Assembly: GCA_023460315.1 (NCBI GenBank)
Contig: JAEWQO010000089.1
Location: 1 to 39,029, forward strand
DNA from: Actinomycetes bacterium
GTDB lineage: Bacteria > Actinomycetota > Coriobacteriia > Coriobacteriales > Eggerthellaceae
Length of the DNA: 39,029 bases
Direction of reading: 5' to 3'
Part shown: positions 6,769 through 13,138 of the stretch, one piece after another
How the letters are laid out: every line of letters starts with the position of its first letter
Numbering within the stretch: the stretch's first letter is position 1
Program-made: the position numbers and the translations under genes
Notes under the pieces: generated by a model
The model's database searches: none
What the model saw: the letters and a program-made list of their open reading frames with translations, nothing else
Told to the model about the DNA's origin: nothing

Positions 6769-7737
6769 CTAGAACGGGATGTCTTCGTTTGCGTACTCCG
6801 GATCGCCTTGCCCATAGTCGGGTCCGTCGTCTTCCGGATCGGGCGCGGATAGCTCCTCCATGTCGGCGATGCGGCCTTGCAGGAAACCGCGCAGCTTCTC
6901 GATGTCTCCCGGGGTGTAGAGGTTCATCGGCTTGGGGCTTCCGTCTCGGTTGATGATGGATGTTGCCATCCACGACGAGATTCCTTCTTCCTTCACGCCG
7001 AGAGAGAGGGCGCGCTCCTTGAGGTGACCGGTGAGCGTCCATAGCTCCTTGCGCGGGTCTTCAGGCGTCTGGCTGCGGGTGTCTTGATAGTCGATGGCGT
7101 AGTTCCCAAGGTCCTCGACATCCTGCGTGAAGAGGTCTGACACTGCCAGGGTGTTGAGGCATGCCGCCACCAAGGCCCGCTTGCATGCCATCTTGAGCAC
7201 GGTGTTATACGTGTCGGCGATGTCTGGATTCTCCTGCTGGGCCGAGTCCATGTACCTGACCCAGCACCAGCAGCCGTCAACCTTCTTCATTCCGTAGCCC
7301 TGCTTGCGGTACTCCTGCTTGCGTTCCTTCGCGTCCTGGGGGATCGGGTCGTCGGTGATCTCGAAGTCGGAGACGTTGCGGTAGCGGTACTTCTTCTCCA
7401 TGGTCGAGCAGAGGCCGACTCCAGATCCCTGTATGGTGCCAGTCGCCTTCGAGACGAGGTGGCATGTCACCGTGTATTCGCGATGCCCGTTCATTAGGTC
7501 CTCGCGGTCGATCTCGTAGGTGTCCGCAAGCCCGAACATCAGCGTGAGCTTCTGTGCTCCCGGCTGTAAGAGGGTCGGCTTGTCGCCGCATCCCGGTATC
7601 CTCCCGAAGTGCATGCCGTCCTGCATGCAGGAGGCCATGAGGGACTTCACCTCGTCAGTCTGGCGCTTTATCTGCTCAACCGGCAATATGCTCATTGCGA
7701 GCGATTGCGGCTGGCAAGTCGCGATGGCGCTATCCAT
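6769..7737 (-). CDS. Putative phage single-strand annealing/recombination protein with SSB-like C-terminal tip
   Basis: The product has 322 residues. The first 200 contain MHFGRIPGCGDKPTLLQPGA, KLTLMFGLADTYEI, EYTVTCHLVSKATG and KKYRYR, then NTVLKMACKRALVAACLNT. This pattern of a pro/gly loop, a PGAQKL helix and an ACKRALVAA helix is shared by phage proteins grouped near ERF/Rad52-like annealing proteins. The C-terminus is very acidic and ends in EDIPF, nearly identical to the tip by which bacterial SSB recruits partners. The gene lies between DUF1351 and the replication genes, a usual place for recombination functions. Family assignment is tentative. Confidence 0.55.
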   Translation of the reverse strand: MDSAIATCQPQSLAMSILPVEQIKRQTDEVKSLMASCMQDGMHFGRIPGCGDKPTLLQPGAQKLTLMFGLADTYEIDREDLMNGHREYTVTCHLVSKATGTIQGSGVGLCSTMEKKYRYRNVSDFEITDDPIPQDAKERKQEYRKQGYGMKKVDGCWCWVRYMDSAQQENPDIADTYNTVLKMACKRALVAACLNTLAVSDLFTQDVEDLGNYAIDYQDTRSQTPEDPRKELWTLTGHLKERALSLGVKEEGISSWMATSIINRDGSPKPMNLYTPGDIEKLRGFLQGRIADMEELSAPDPEDDGPDYGQGDPEYANEDIPF

Positions 7738-8719
7738 TTACAACTCCTTCGTCCTTGATGGTCCCTCCCGTGATTCCAAGCGCCTTGATGGCGTTGCGCA
7801 GCTGCATCGCCGTGCCTCTCGTCGCGATGAAATCGAGATTGAGAGTCCATCGGTGATTGGGGTCTTCATTGGGCGTCTCTCTGGCTTGAAGCCTCCCTGT
7901 GGCTGGCGTCGGTACCGGGTTTGCATAGACGGTTGCTTCGACTGTCTCTGGCTCCGGAGTCTGAGCGATTTCGGCACTCTGCTCTTCCTCGCGGGCCTTG
8001 CGCTCGGCGTCAAGGGCTCGTTGCCTTTTCTCTGCCTCGACCAGCTCCCTGTTGCGGTTGATCGCGGCATTGATGTCGAGCGTGTCCCAGAAGGTGGCTT
8101 TTGCCTCGCTGACATGTTCGAGGCCGAGGCTGTCGAGGCTCTTCTCCGCCTCGGCAAGCTTGCTGAGCTTTCCGTCGATGTCCTGCTGTGCCTCGACATC
8201 GGACGTTCCGCGATTGAGCCAAGATTCATCGAAGATGCGCTCGAACGGCACCAGCGCCCTGTCTTGTCCGTCGAGCGGCAAGGCGATGTCGGGAGCCATG
8301 TCCTCGTAGTATTCCTGGATGCGCTGGCGCTTGCCTTCCTTCTGGTCTTTGTCGTACTTGTCGATAGCGCCTTTCATCAACTTGTCGAGCTTGGTGATCG
8401 GGTCGGTGATGGTCTTGACCTGATCGCGGAAAGCGTTGACGGGTGCCATATAGAGATCGGTGACACGCTTGCGATCATCCTCAACGTTCTCGCCCATCTT
8501 GCGTAGGGCGGTGCGGTCTTTCTTGGCTTGCTTGAAGTCGTCCTCGGTCTTGATGCTCGGAACGTCGTAGAGCTCTAACTGCTTGTCAACCCATGCCTTT
8601 ACAAGCGCGATGTTGCTCTTTACTGGGATTCCGGGCTTTGCCTCGATGATCTTCAGCTCGGAAGTGGGCTCGTCGGCAGTCTCGATGATTTCGGCCTCGA
8701 CGGGAATTGGCTCGCTCAT
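7730..8719 (-). CDS. DUF1351 family phage protein
   Basis: The 329-residue protein carries the DUF1351 core at about residues 40-240: KQAKKDRTALRKMGENVEDD, YMAPVNAFRDQVKTI and a long charged helical part, then TFWDTLDINAAIN. DUF1351 proteins are common in Firmicutes and actinobacterial prophages, usually next to annealing or recombination genes, and their role is not known. The C-terminal part is an acidic linker plus a small domain ending in ATRGTAMQLRNAIKALG. It overlaps the annealing-protein gene by 8 bases and the upstream gene as ATGA. Confidence 0.8.
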   Translation of the reverse strand: MSEPIPVEAEIIETADEPTSELKIIEAKPGIPVKSNIALVKAWVDKQLELYDVPSIKTEDDFKQAKKDRTALRKMGENVEDDRKRVTDLYMAPVNAFRDQVKTITDPITKLDKLMKGAIDKYDKDQKEGKRQRIQEYYEDMAPDIALPLDGQDRALVPFERIFDESWLNRGTSDVEAQQDIDGKLSKLAEAEKSLDSLGLEHVSEAKATFWDTLDINAAINRNRELVEAEKRQRALDAERKAREEEQSAEIAQTPEPETVEATVYANPVPTPATGRLQARETPNEDPNHRWTLNLDFIATRGTAMQLRNAIKALGITGGTIKDEGVVNG

Positions 8720-8913
8720 TTTGCATCGCCTCGCATCAATGATCCCGCCTGTCGGACTGAGGCGACCACCGGGAACTCGGTTACCATGTCCGCTGTCTCG
8801 GAATTCGGACTGATCGCACGGGCGAGCTCTTCTGCGTCCTCCTTCTTGTCACAGACGAACAGAACTGCATCGATCCCCAGGGGGCCTTCCTTTACTCCGT
8901 AAACTTTCTTCAT
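8716..8913 (-). CDS. Small phage protein, function unknown
   Basis: The 65-residue product begins MKKVYGVKEGPLG at ATG 8913 with an AAGGGG box upstream. It alternates strands and one helix (KKEDAEELARAISP), and would fold as a small alpha/beta domain. The pattern of a short leading strand and a DKKEDAEE helix resembles small phage proteins that carry a sequence of about 60 residues and have no named function. Its stop overlaps the DUF1351 start as ATGA. Confidence 0.55.
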   Translation of the reverse strand: MKKVYGVKEGPLGIDAVLFVCDKKEDAEELARAISPNSETADMVTEFPVVASVRQAGSLMRGDAK

Positions 8914-8946
8914 TTCAAAACCCCTTATCCATCAGGTAAAATGTCA

Positions 8947-9483
8947 CTACTGAATATCTCTACACTTTTTCTCCATACGCTCGGCACGCCTCGATGCGGC
9001 CTTGATGTTCCGCTGGAGGCATCCGATCTCCCAGGCTTCGAGCGCCAAGGCATGCTCGCGTGCCGCCTTCGCCTTCTGGGCTGGTGACTTGCCTACGGCC
9101 TTCTTCTGCTTGGGGCGGGGGAGCGGCTTGCTCTCTCTCAGCGATTCTGTCTTGGCGTACGTGGCCCTGTCCTTCGCTGGCATGGTCGCCATGAGGTCGG
9201 CCATCCTCACCTCGACTGCCTGGAGCTGGGCGCGCTTCTCGCACACGCGGCACATGCCCTTGCTTGCCGTCGCCAGCGCCCACCGTGACCGCTCCTGCCC
9301 GCAGGTGGGGCAGATGTTCATGCGTGACAGCCGCAGGGACACCGGACGGCCTGACATCGTGAGCCGCTTGGCCTGCTGCCTCACCGCCTCGGGGGTCTTG
9401 CCGATGACCCTTCCTATCTCCTCGGGCGTCTGCTTTCCGGCAACCTGCAGGAGATAGGCGATGTCCTCCCCACTCCATTTCAT
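8947..9483 (-). CDS. Phage DNA-binding protein: homeodomain-like helix-turn-helix plus zinc ribbon
   Basis: The protein has 178 residues from ATG 9483, which overlaps the resolvase stop as ATGA. Residues 1-45 (MKWSGEDIAYLLQVAG, then PEEIGRVIGKTPEAVRQQAKRL) form a SANT/Myb-like or sigma-like helix-turn-helix. Residues about 56-90 hold a Cys4 ribbon (CPTCGQ and CRVCEK). The rest is a long Lys/Ala/Arg helix. The combination fits a sequence-specific regulator, possibly of phage late genes, or an architectural protein. No exact family is recognised. Confidence 0.65.
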   Translation of the reverse strand: MKWSGEDIAYLLQVAGKQTPEEIGRVIGKTPEAVRQQAKRLTMSGRPVSLRLSRMNICPTCGQERSRWALATASKGMCRVCEKRAQLQAVEVRMADLMATMPAKDRATYAKTESLRESKPLPRPKQKKAVGKSPAQKAKAAREHALALEAWEIGCLQRNIKAASRRAERMEKKCRDIQ

Positions 9484-9929
9484 TGGCAACACCTCGCGTA
9501 GAAGTAGGCGCCATGGCATGCGGCGCTCCTCAGGTGGTCGTTCCTGAGTCCTGCAAACGTCGTGCTCTTGAGGTTGGCCACGTTTCCGGGCGTCTTGGGA
9601 TTGAGCACCTGCCGGGATGTCTGGATGACGATCTCTTCGCCCGACAGCGCGGCGTGGAGGTATCCGCAGAGGTAGGGAGTCTGAAACGCGTAGCCTCCCT
9701 GCTTGCCGGTGTATCCGAGGAAGCCCTCCATGACGATGCACTCGTGGGGCTTGTCGGCCATCCAGTCTGAGAGCTGTGCCGCTATCGCCTCTGCCCGCGC
9801 CTTGAGGGCGTATTGGTCCTGCTTCACCGTGCTCTTGTAGGCGATGGTCTTGCAGCAGATGATCCGGCGCTCGTCCATGTAGACGATGCCGGTGTGCGCC
9901 GTTCCCGGGTCGATGGCTATGATGCTCAT
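9480..9929 (-). CDS. RuvC-like Holliday junction resolvase (phage type)
   Basis: A 149-residue RNase-H-fold nuclease. The start at 9929 places IIAIDPGTAHTGIV at the N-terminus with Asp7 as the first catalytic acid. Glu68 in CIVMEGF is the second. The C-terminal NDHLRSAACHGAYF (Asp131-His132) gives the last part of the site. Such enzymes cut recombination or replication branches before packaging. It overlaps both neighbours as ATGA. Length is close to other phage RuvC-like resolvases (about 150). Confidence 0.82.
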   Translation of the reverse strand: MSIIAIDPGTAHTGIVYMDERRIICCKTIAYKSTVKQDQYALKARAEAIAAQLSDWMADKPHECIVMEGFLGYTGKQGGYAFQTPYLCGYLHAALSGEEIVIQTSRQVLNPKTPGNVANLKSTTFAGLRNDHLRSAACHGAYFYARCCQ

Positions 9930-10345
9930 GCCGCGCTCGCGTCCCCGAGGTCGCAGAGGTCCTTGGCCTCTTTGCGGTTGCGGGCGAGGAAGAACGTTCC
10001 GGCGTTGACGTTGCCCCACCACACTGACGCGAGGTCGATGCGGTCGAACTTGCTGTCGCGGAAACGGATGGTGCGTGCCCGTCTCGGCTGCAGCATGACC
10101 ATATACCTGGTGATGCATGGCCAGAAGTTATGGTTGCGTGTGATGTCCGTCTCGCTGTCGGTCCCGTCGCCGTCGGATATGCGGATTCCCTCGTCCTCGG
10201 CCCGACTGTATGCCCGGCTCCGCGTCAGGCGTGGGTTGCCCCGCCTCAACTCGCCGTCGACTATGCGACAAAGCGCACGGAACTTTCCAGGGTTGTCCTT
10301 AATCCAGCAGCACACCCGCTCTGCCTGAAGCCTGTCTTCTCCCAT
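9926..10345 (-). CDS. Phage protein of unknown function
   Basis: The 139-residue protein starts at ATG 10345, which overlaps the stop of the short upstream frame (TGATG) and follows GGAGG by seven bases. Segments include ERVCCWIKDNPGKFRAL, RLTRSRAYSRAEDEG and NHNFWPCITRYMVMLQPRRA. The C-terminal part, DLASVWWGNVNAGTFFLA, is strand-like. It is basic (many Arg) and may bind DNA. I do not recognise a family. Confidence 0.55.
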   Translation of the reverse strand: MGEDRLQAERVCCWIKDNPGKFRALCRIVDGELRRGNPRLTRSRAYSRAEDEGIRISDGDGTDSETDITRNHNFWPCITRYMVMLQPRRARTIRFRDSKFDRIDLASVWWGNVNAGTFFLARNRKEAKDLCDLGDASAA

Positions 10346-10509
10346 CAGACTACCTCCATAACCACCACGGCGCAGAAGCATATGAGGGTTTCCAGTGCGA
10401 AGGACCAGCAGCCGATGTTCCAGTCGTGGAGTGATATACTGGTCTGGTCTTTCGAGACGGATGCGCGCTTGCCTTGCAGGGATGGCGCGCTTTCCTTTTC
10501 ATGCAACAT
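10345..10509 (-). CDS. Short membrane protein (54 residues) in phage early operon
   Basis: A frame opens at ATG 10509 and stops with TGA at 10345-10347, sharing the A of the next gene's ATG (TGATG). The first 30 residues are polar and basic. The last 20 (WSFALETLICFCAVVVMEVV) would cross the membrane. It overlaps the upstream gene by 11 bases. An alternative start at 10502 in another frame gives an unconvincing basic product. The overlaps argue that this is a real gene filling a 150-base gap in an otherwise packed operon. Confidence 0.45.
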   Translation of the reverse strand: MLHEKESAPSLQGKRASVSKDQTSISLHDWNIGCWSFALETLICFCAVVVMEVV

Positions 10510-10693
10510 TGCTAGCCTCCTTTTCGGCCTTTCTCCTCTCGGCCACTCGTTCGGCCAGTCCTGCCAAGCTGTCGAAAACGGCCCGGTTCTCCGGCTTGCT
10601 CGAATCGATCACGAAGCCGTCCAGGCTGTCGAGCATCGTTCCGTCTGCTAGGCGGTGCTTGACCACGAACGGCCCGCTGAATGTCTTGCCCAT
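10499..10693 (-). CDS. Small phage protein, function unknown
   Basis: The 64-residue product starts at ATG 10693, preceded at six bases by AGGAGGTT, a strong ribosome binding site that overlaps the stop of the upstream gene. The sequence begins MGKTFSGPFVVKHRLADG and continues with DSLDGFVIDSSKPENRAVFDS, then a helix rich in Ala, Glu and Arg. It reads as a small mixed alpha/beta protein. No family recognised. Confidence 0.55.
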   Translation of the reverse strand: MGKTFSGPFVVKHRLADGTMLDSLDGFVIDSSKPENRAVFDSLAGLAERVAERRKAEKEASNVA

Positions 10694-10695
10694 CT

Positions 10696-10917
10696 CTAAC
10701 CTCCTTCGATCACATATCCTTCTTGGACCCCGTGCCCACAGCAGGCCGACGTGGCTCCCTCGATGTGCCCGAGGCACGCGTCGTATCCTTCTGGGGTCGG
10801 CATCCTTCCACACCTTGCGCATAGCCTCGAATCGTCGAAGGGCTCGCCTGTGTCCGCATAGACCCAGCCTCCCCTGTATTCGATCCTGTGGCCTCGCGCC
10901 CATGATCTTGCCGTCAT
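10696..10917 (-). CDS. Small phage zinc-ribbon protein (CARCGR...ACCGHG type)
   Basis: The product has 73 residues. The core is RLCARCGRMPTPEGYDACLG followed by SACCGHG and GYVI. This Cys pattern is widespread among small proteins at the start of early regions in Firmicutes and Coriobacteria prophages. It probably binds one zinc. The upstream box AGAGGAAGC supports ATG 10917. It is the first gene of the main packed block after the Cro-like gene. Confidence 0.65.
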   Translation of the reverse strand: MTARSWARGHRIEYRGGWVYADTGEPFDDSRLCARCGRMPTPEGYDACLGHIEGATSACCGHGVQEGYVIEGG

Positions 10918-11044
10918 TGCTTCCTCTTTCTTCGAGCCGGTAGTGGGGCACGGTCTCGGCTCGCTTGTGGCGGCTGCGTGCGTGTTCCCGGCTTTCCCGA
11001 TTGGGGCCTACCGTTTGATTTTCAAAGAACGGTGAAAAATAAAC
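10918..11044 (-). other. Early-operon leader between Cro-like gene and first zinc-ribbon gene
   Basis: No gene is seen in these 127 bases. A hairpin is possible at about 11013-11036, where ACCGTT and AACGGT pair around an AT-rich loop. It could attenuate or process the early transcript. It lacks a following T-run in the minus direction, so it is not a convincing terminator. A separate promoter was not identified. Confidence 0.3.
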
Positions 11045-11269
11045 TTACTCTGACTTCAAAAAAATATCATCAAGGAGACTGTGAACGATACCTACGCTGA
11101 CTTCGTTTAGGTGTGGGACAAGCTTCTTGATATCGCCGATGCGAATTAAGTCATTGTCCTGTTCAGCATTGCGATACGTCGGCAAACTCACCCCAATGAT
11201 ATCTGCTGCTTCCTGCTGATAGATGCCAGATGATTTTCTGGCGGCGGATAGCTTGGTCACCTTTTCCAT
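11045..11269 (-). CDS. Cro-like XRE-family helix-turn-helix regulator
   Basis: The 74-residue protein is a single DNA-binding domain: AARKSSGIYQQEAADIIGV is helix 1-2 and SLPTYRNAEQ the recognition helix of an XRE (lambda Cro/CI type) fold. An AAGGAGGTGAG ribosome binding site lies just before ATG 11269. It diverges from the CI-like repressor, the standard arrangement of the lysis-lysogeny switch, and would be the first gene of the leftward early operon. It probably represses the repressor promoter. Confidence 0.75.
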   Translation of the reverse strand: MEKVTKLSAARKSSGIYQQEAADIIGVSLPTYRNAEQDNDLIRIGDIKKLVPHLNEVSVGIVHSLLDDIFLKSE

Positions 11270-11270
11270 G

Positions 11271-11368
11271 ACTCACCTCCTTATGAGTGAAATAATAACT
11301 CACTTCCCAAAAAATGCAATATGAAGTATAAATATTTTTCACAACAAGATAATATTTTACTGGAGTGA
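11271..11368. promoter_or_regulatory. Divergent switch region with repeated operator half-sites
   Basis: The region between the Cro-like and repressor genes is AT-rich and holds repeated ACTCAC/GAGTGA elements: ACTCAC at 11271, GAGTGA at 11285, ACTCAC at 11298 and GAGTGA at 11363. The pair at 11284-11288 and 11298-11302 forms a TGAGT-N9-ACTCA palindrome. TAATAT at 11350-11355 is a possible -10 box for the repressor. Sites on both flanks suit binding by CI-like and Cro-like proteins. Roles are inferred from position. Confidence 0.5.
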
Positions 11369-11371
11369 ATT

Positions 11372-12070
11372 ATGGCGAGAATTGACAGCACTCAGATAAA
11401 GGAAATCTTTTCAAAGAATCTGAGCGCATTGCTTGAAGACAGAAGCATGAACCCTTCTGACCTTGCGCGGCATATCGGCATGGAGAAACAATCGGTCTAC
11501 GCATGGATTAAGTGCAAGACGTTTCCATCGGCAGACAACCTTCAAGAGGTGGTCAACGCTCTCGACGTCAAGCTCGATGACCTGCTCAGTCCTAGACACG
11601 GCTTCGCATTTTCCGAGAGCTCGTGTGCTCAGACGTACGATTCCGTTGTGTCCCGTGCCGTTGCCCCCATTGTCGGGGATGTTGCCGCCGGAGATACGTG
11701 CGAGGCAATCCAGATGTATGACGGAGAGCTCACCGTTCCGGAGTCGATAAAGCAGAAGCACCCCAAGGCCAGGTTTCTGCGTGTCAGCGGTGAGTCGATG
11801 AACAAGCTTTTCCAGCATGGCGAGTACGTGCTTTACGATCCTGAGCTTCCGGTGAACGATGGGGATGTTGCTGTCGTCTATGTCAATGGCGACGAGGCGA
11901 CCATCAAGCGCATTTTCTTCGCAGGAGATACCGTCGTGCTCCATCCAGAGAGCAGCATGGAAGGGTTTTACGACCGACCAATCGACACCAGGGACCCGTC
12001 TTCTCCTTCGGTTGGGTTTGCTGGGCGTGTCATTTGGGCGACTCTTGGAGACAAGGAGATGCGGTTTTGA
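11372..12070 (+). CDS. LexA/CI-like phage repressor with S24 autoprotease domain
   Basis: The 232-residue protein has an N-terminal XRE helix-turn-helix (about residues 10-70, with PSDLARHIGMEKQSVYAWIK) and a C-terminal S24 peptidase domain. The predicted autocleavage site is Ala106-Gly107 in DVAAGD. The catalytic pair is Ser142 in VSGESM and Lys179 in ATIKRI. The layout predicts a lysogeny repressor that cleaves itself after RecA activation, so the prophage should be SOS-inducible. A GGAG box precedes ATG 11372. The stop overlaps the TTG start of the following gene. Confidence 0.9.
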   Translation: MARIDSTQIKEIFSKNLSALLEDRSMNPSDLARHIGMEKQSVYAWIKCKTFPSADNLQEVVNALDVKLDDLLSPRHGFAFSESSCAQTYDSVVSRAVAPIVGDVAAGDTCEAIQMYDGELTVPESIKQKHPKARFLRVSGESMNKLFQHGEYVLYDPELPVNDGDVAVVYVNGDEATIKRIFFAGDTVVLHPESSMEGFYDRPIDTRDPSSPSVGFAGRVIWATLGDKEMRF

Positions 12071-12345
12071 GCACGGTGATCAGAGGCGAAGTGGACGACA
12101 TGATGGCAAGTCCATGCGGGTCTCGGTATATTCCCATCTACGGCGCAGACGATCTTGGAAGGCTGTCTGGCCTTAAAAAAGACATGGGGCAGTTGCTTTC
12201 GAGGTATGGGTTCACGGACAAAGCGTCTTCTGAACTTGCCGATGAGATCGTCGGTGTGGCAATGGCCCGGGGGAGAAACGACGAAGATGCCCGCATGGTC
12301 ATCCCGAAACCCGATGACGTTCCGGTGGGAATTTGGGTCGAGTAG
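12067..12345 (+). CDS. Small protein coupled to the phage repressor
   Basis: The product has 92 residues if it starts at TTG 12067, which overlaps the repressor stop (TTGA) and follows AAGGAG by nine bases. GTG 12076 is an alternative. The sequence contains SRYIPIYGADDLGRLSGLKKDM, MGQLLSRYGFTDKASSE and PKPDDVPVGIWVE. No domain is recognised. Its coupling to the repressor suggests a role in the lysogeny switch, for example an antirepressor-type or stability partner, but this is only position-based. Confidence 0.55.
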   Translation: MSTVIRGEVDDMMASPCGSRYIPIYGADDLGRLSGLKKDMGQLLSRYGFTDKASSELADEIVGVAMARGRNDEDARMVIPKPDDVPVGIWVE

Positions 12346-12390
12346 CCATCCGCCCAAAGAAAGAACCTCAACAACTGGGTTCCTGAATCA

Positions 12391-12427
12391 TATAATGATT
12401 GCGTAGATTATCGACATACATAATCTA
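12391..12427 (+). promoter_or_regulatory. Probable promoter and inverted repeat upstream of the Ltp-like gene
   Basis: TATAAT at 12391-12396 is a perfect -10 box; no good -35 box is visible at 17 bases. Just downstream is a perfect 8-base inverted repeat, TAGATTAT at 12404-12411 and ATAATCTA at 12420-12427, separated by 8 bases. Its position over the likely start of transcription suggests an operator, or a stem in the leader of the exclusion gene transcript. Confidence 0.4.
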
Positions 12428-12461
12428 ATTAACGAGAAGGGTAAAACGAAAGGGGAAAATT

Positions 12462-13052
12462 ATGCCAGACGACAACCAATCTATGTCTCAGCCAGGATCC
12501 GTGCCTCCTCCTCCGCAAGGCTGGCAGGCCCAGCCTCCGCAGCAGCCGAAAAAGAAAGTTCCTCTGGTCTTGAAGATCATCTTGGTTGCCTTGATAGTGT
12601 TCTTGGCGTTCGGCTTGATCGGATCGTGCAGCAAGAAGTCTGACACAACGACAGCCCAGCAACCGGCGAATGAACAAAAGGCCGCTAAGGAAGAAAGCAA
12701 GCAAGAGTCAACCCAGACCACTCCGAAGGCTGAGGAAAAGCCAGCAGTCACTACTCCGAGCGAAACAGTCAGTCAAAAGAATGCCGTCAGCAAGGCGAAG
12801 TCGTATCTTGATTACACGGCTTTCTCCTACACCGGCCTGATCACACAGCTCGAGTACGAGAAGTTTTCTACGGAAGACGCCACATATGGTGCCGACCATT
12901 GCGGTGCCGACTGGATGGTGCAGGCTGAGAAGAAGGCAGCTGACTACTTGGATTACCAGTCGTTTTCACGCGACGGACTGATCACCCAGCTCGAATACGA
13001 AGGGTTCACGGCAGAGCAAGCGGCTCATGGCGCTGATTCAGTAGGACTATAG
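12462..13052 (+). CDS. Ltp-like superinfection-exclusion lipoprotein/membrane protein
   Basis: The 196-residue protein has a Pro/Gln-rich N-terminus (1-30), a hydrophobic segment (about 34-54) and a lipobox-like IGSC with Cys56, a disordered Glu/Lys/Thr-rich spacer (57-105), and two repeats of the Ltp domain at about 106-150 and 154-196. Each repeat has A-x-x-YLDY, FS-x-x-GLITQLEYE-x-F and A-x-x-x-GAD. Ltp of Streptococcus thermophilus phage TP-J34 blocks DNA injection by related phages, and the gene position here, between repressor and integrase, is the same. The N-terminal extension is unusual for a lipoprotein, so it may be a plain type II membrane protein instead. Confidence 0.85.
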   Translation: MPDDNQSMSQPGSVPPPPQGWQAQPPQQPKKKVPLVLKIILVALIVFLAFGLIGSCSKKSDTTTAQQPANEQKAAKEESKQESTQTTPKAEEKPAVTTPSETVSQKNAVSKAKSYLDYTAFSYTGLITQLEYEKFSTEDATYGADHCGADWMVQAEKKAADYLDYQSFSRDGLITQLEYEGFTAEQAAHGADSVGL

Positions 13053-13062
13053 ACAAAGCAGA

Positions 13063-13099
13063 AACCCCGCGCATAAGGGCTGCCACCCTGCGCGGGGTT
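13063..13099 (+). terminator. Terminator-like hairpin after the Ltp-like gene
   Basis: An 11-base perfect stem (AACCCCGCGCA at 13063-13073 with TGCGCGGGGTT at 13089-13099) encloses a 15-base loop. It lies ten bases after the stop. The stem is GC-rich; a T-run is absent, so termination may be partial or need a factor. Confidence 0.6.
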
Positions 13100-13138
13100 C
13101 CGTATACCAACCATAAAGGAAGGCAGGCACATCATATC

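Noticed and set aside
12034..12066. Upstream TTG start (12034) for the small gene after the repressor
   Set aside because: It would overlap the repressor by 37 bases, whereas TTG 12067 forms a TTGA stop-start overlap with AAGGAG at good distance.
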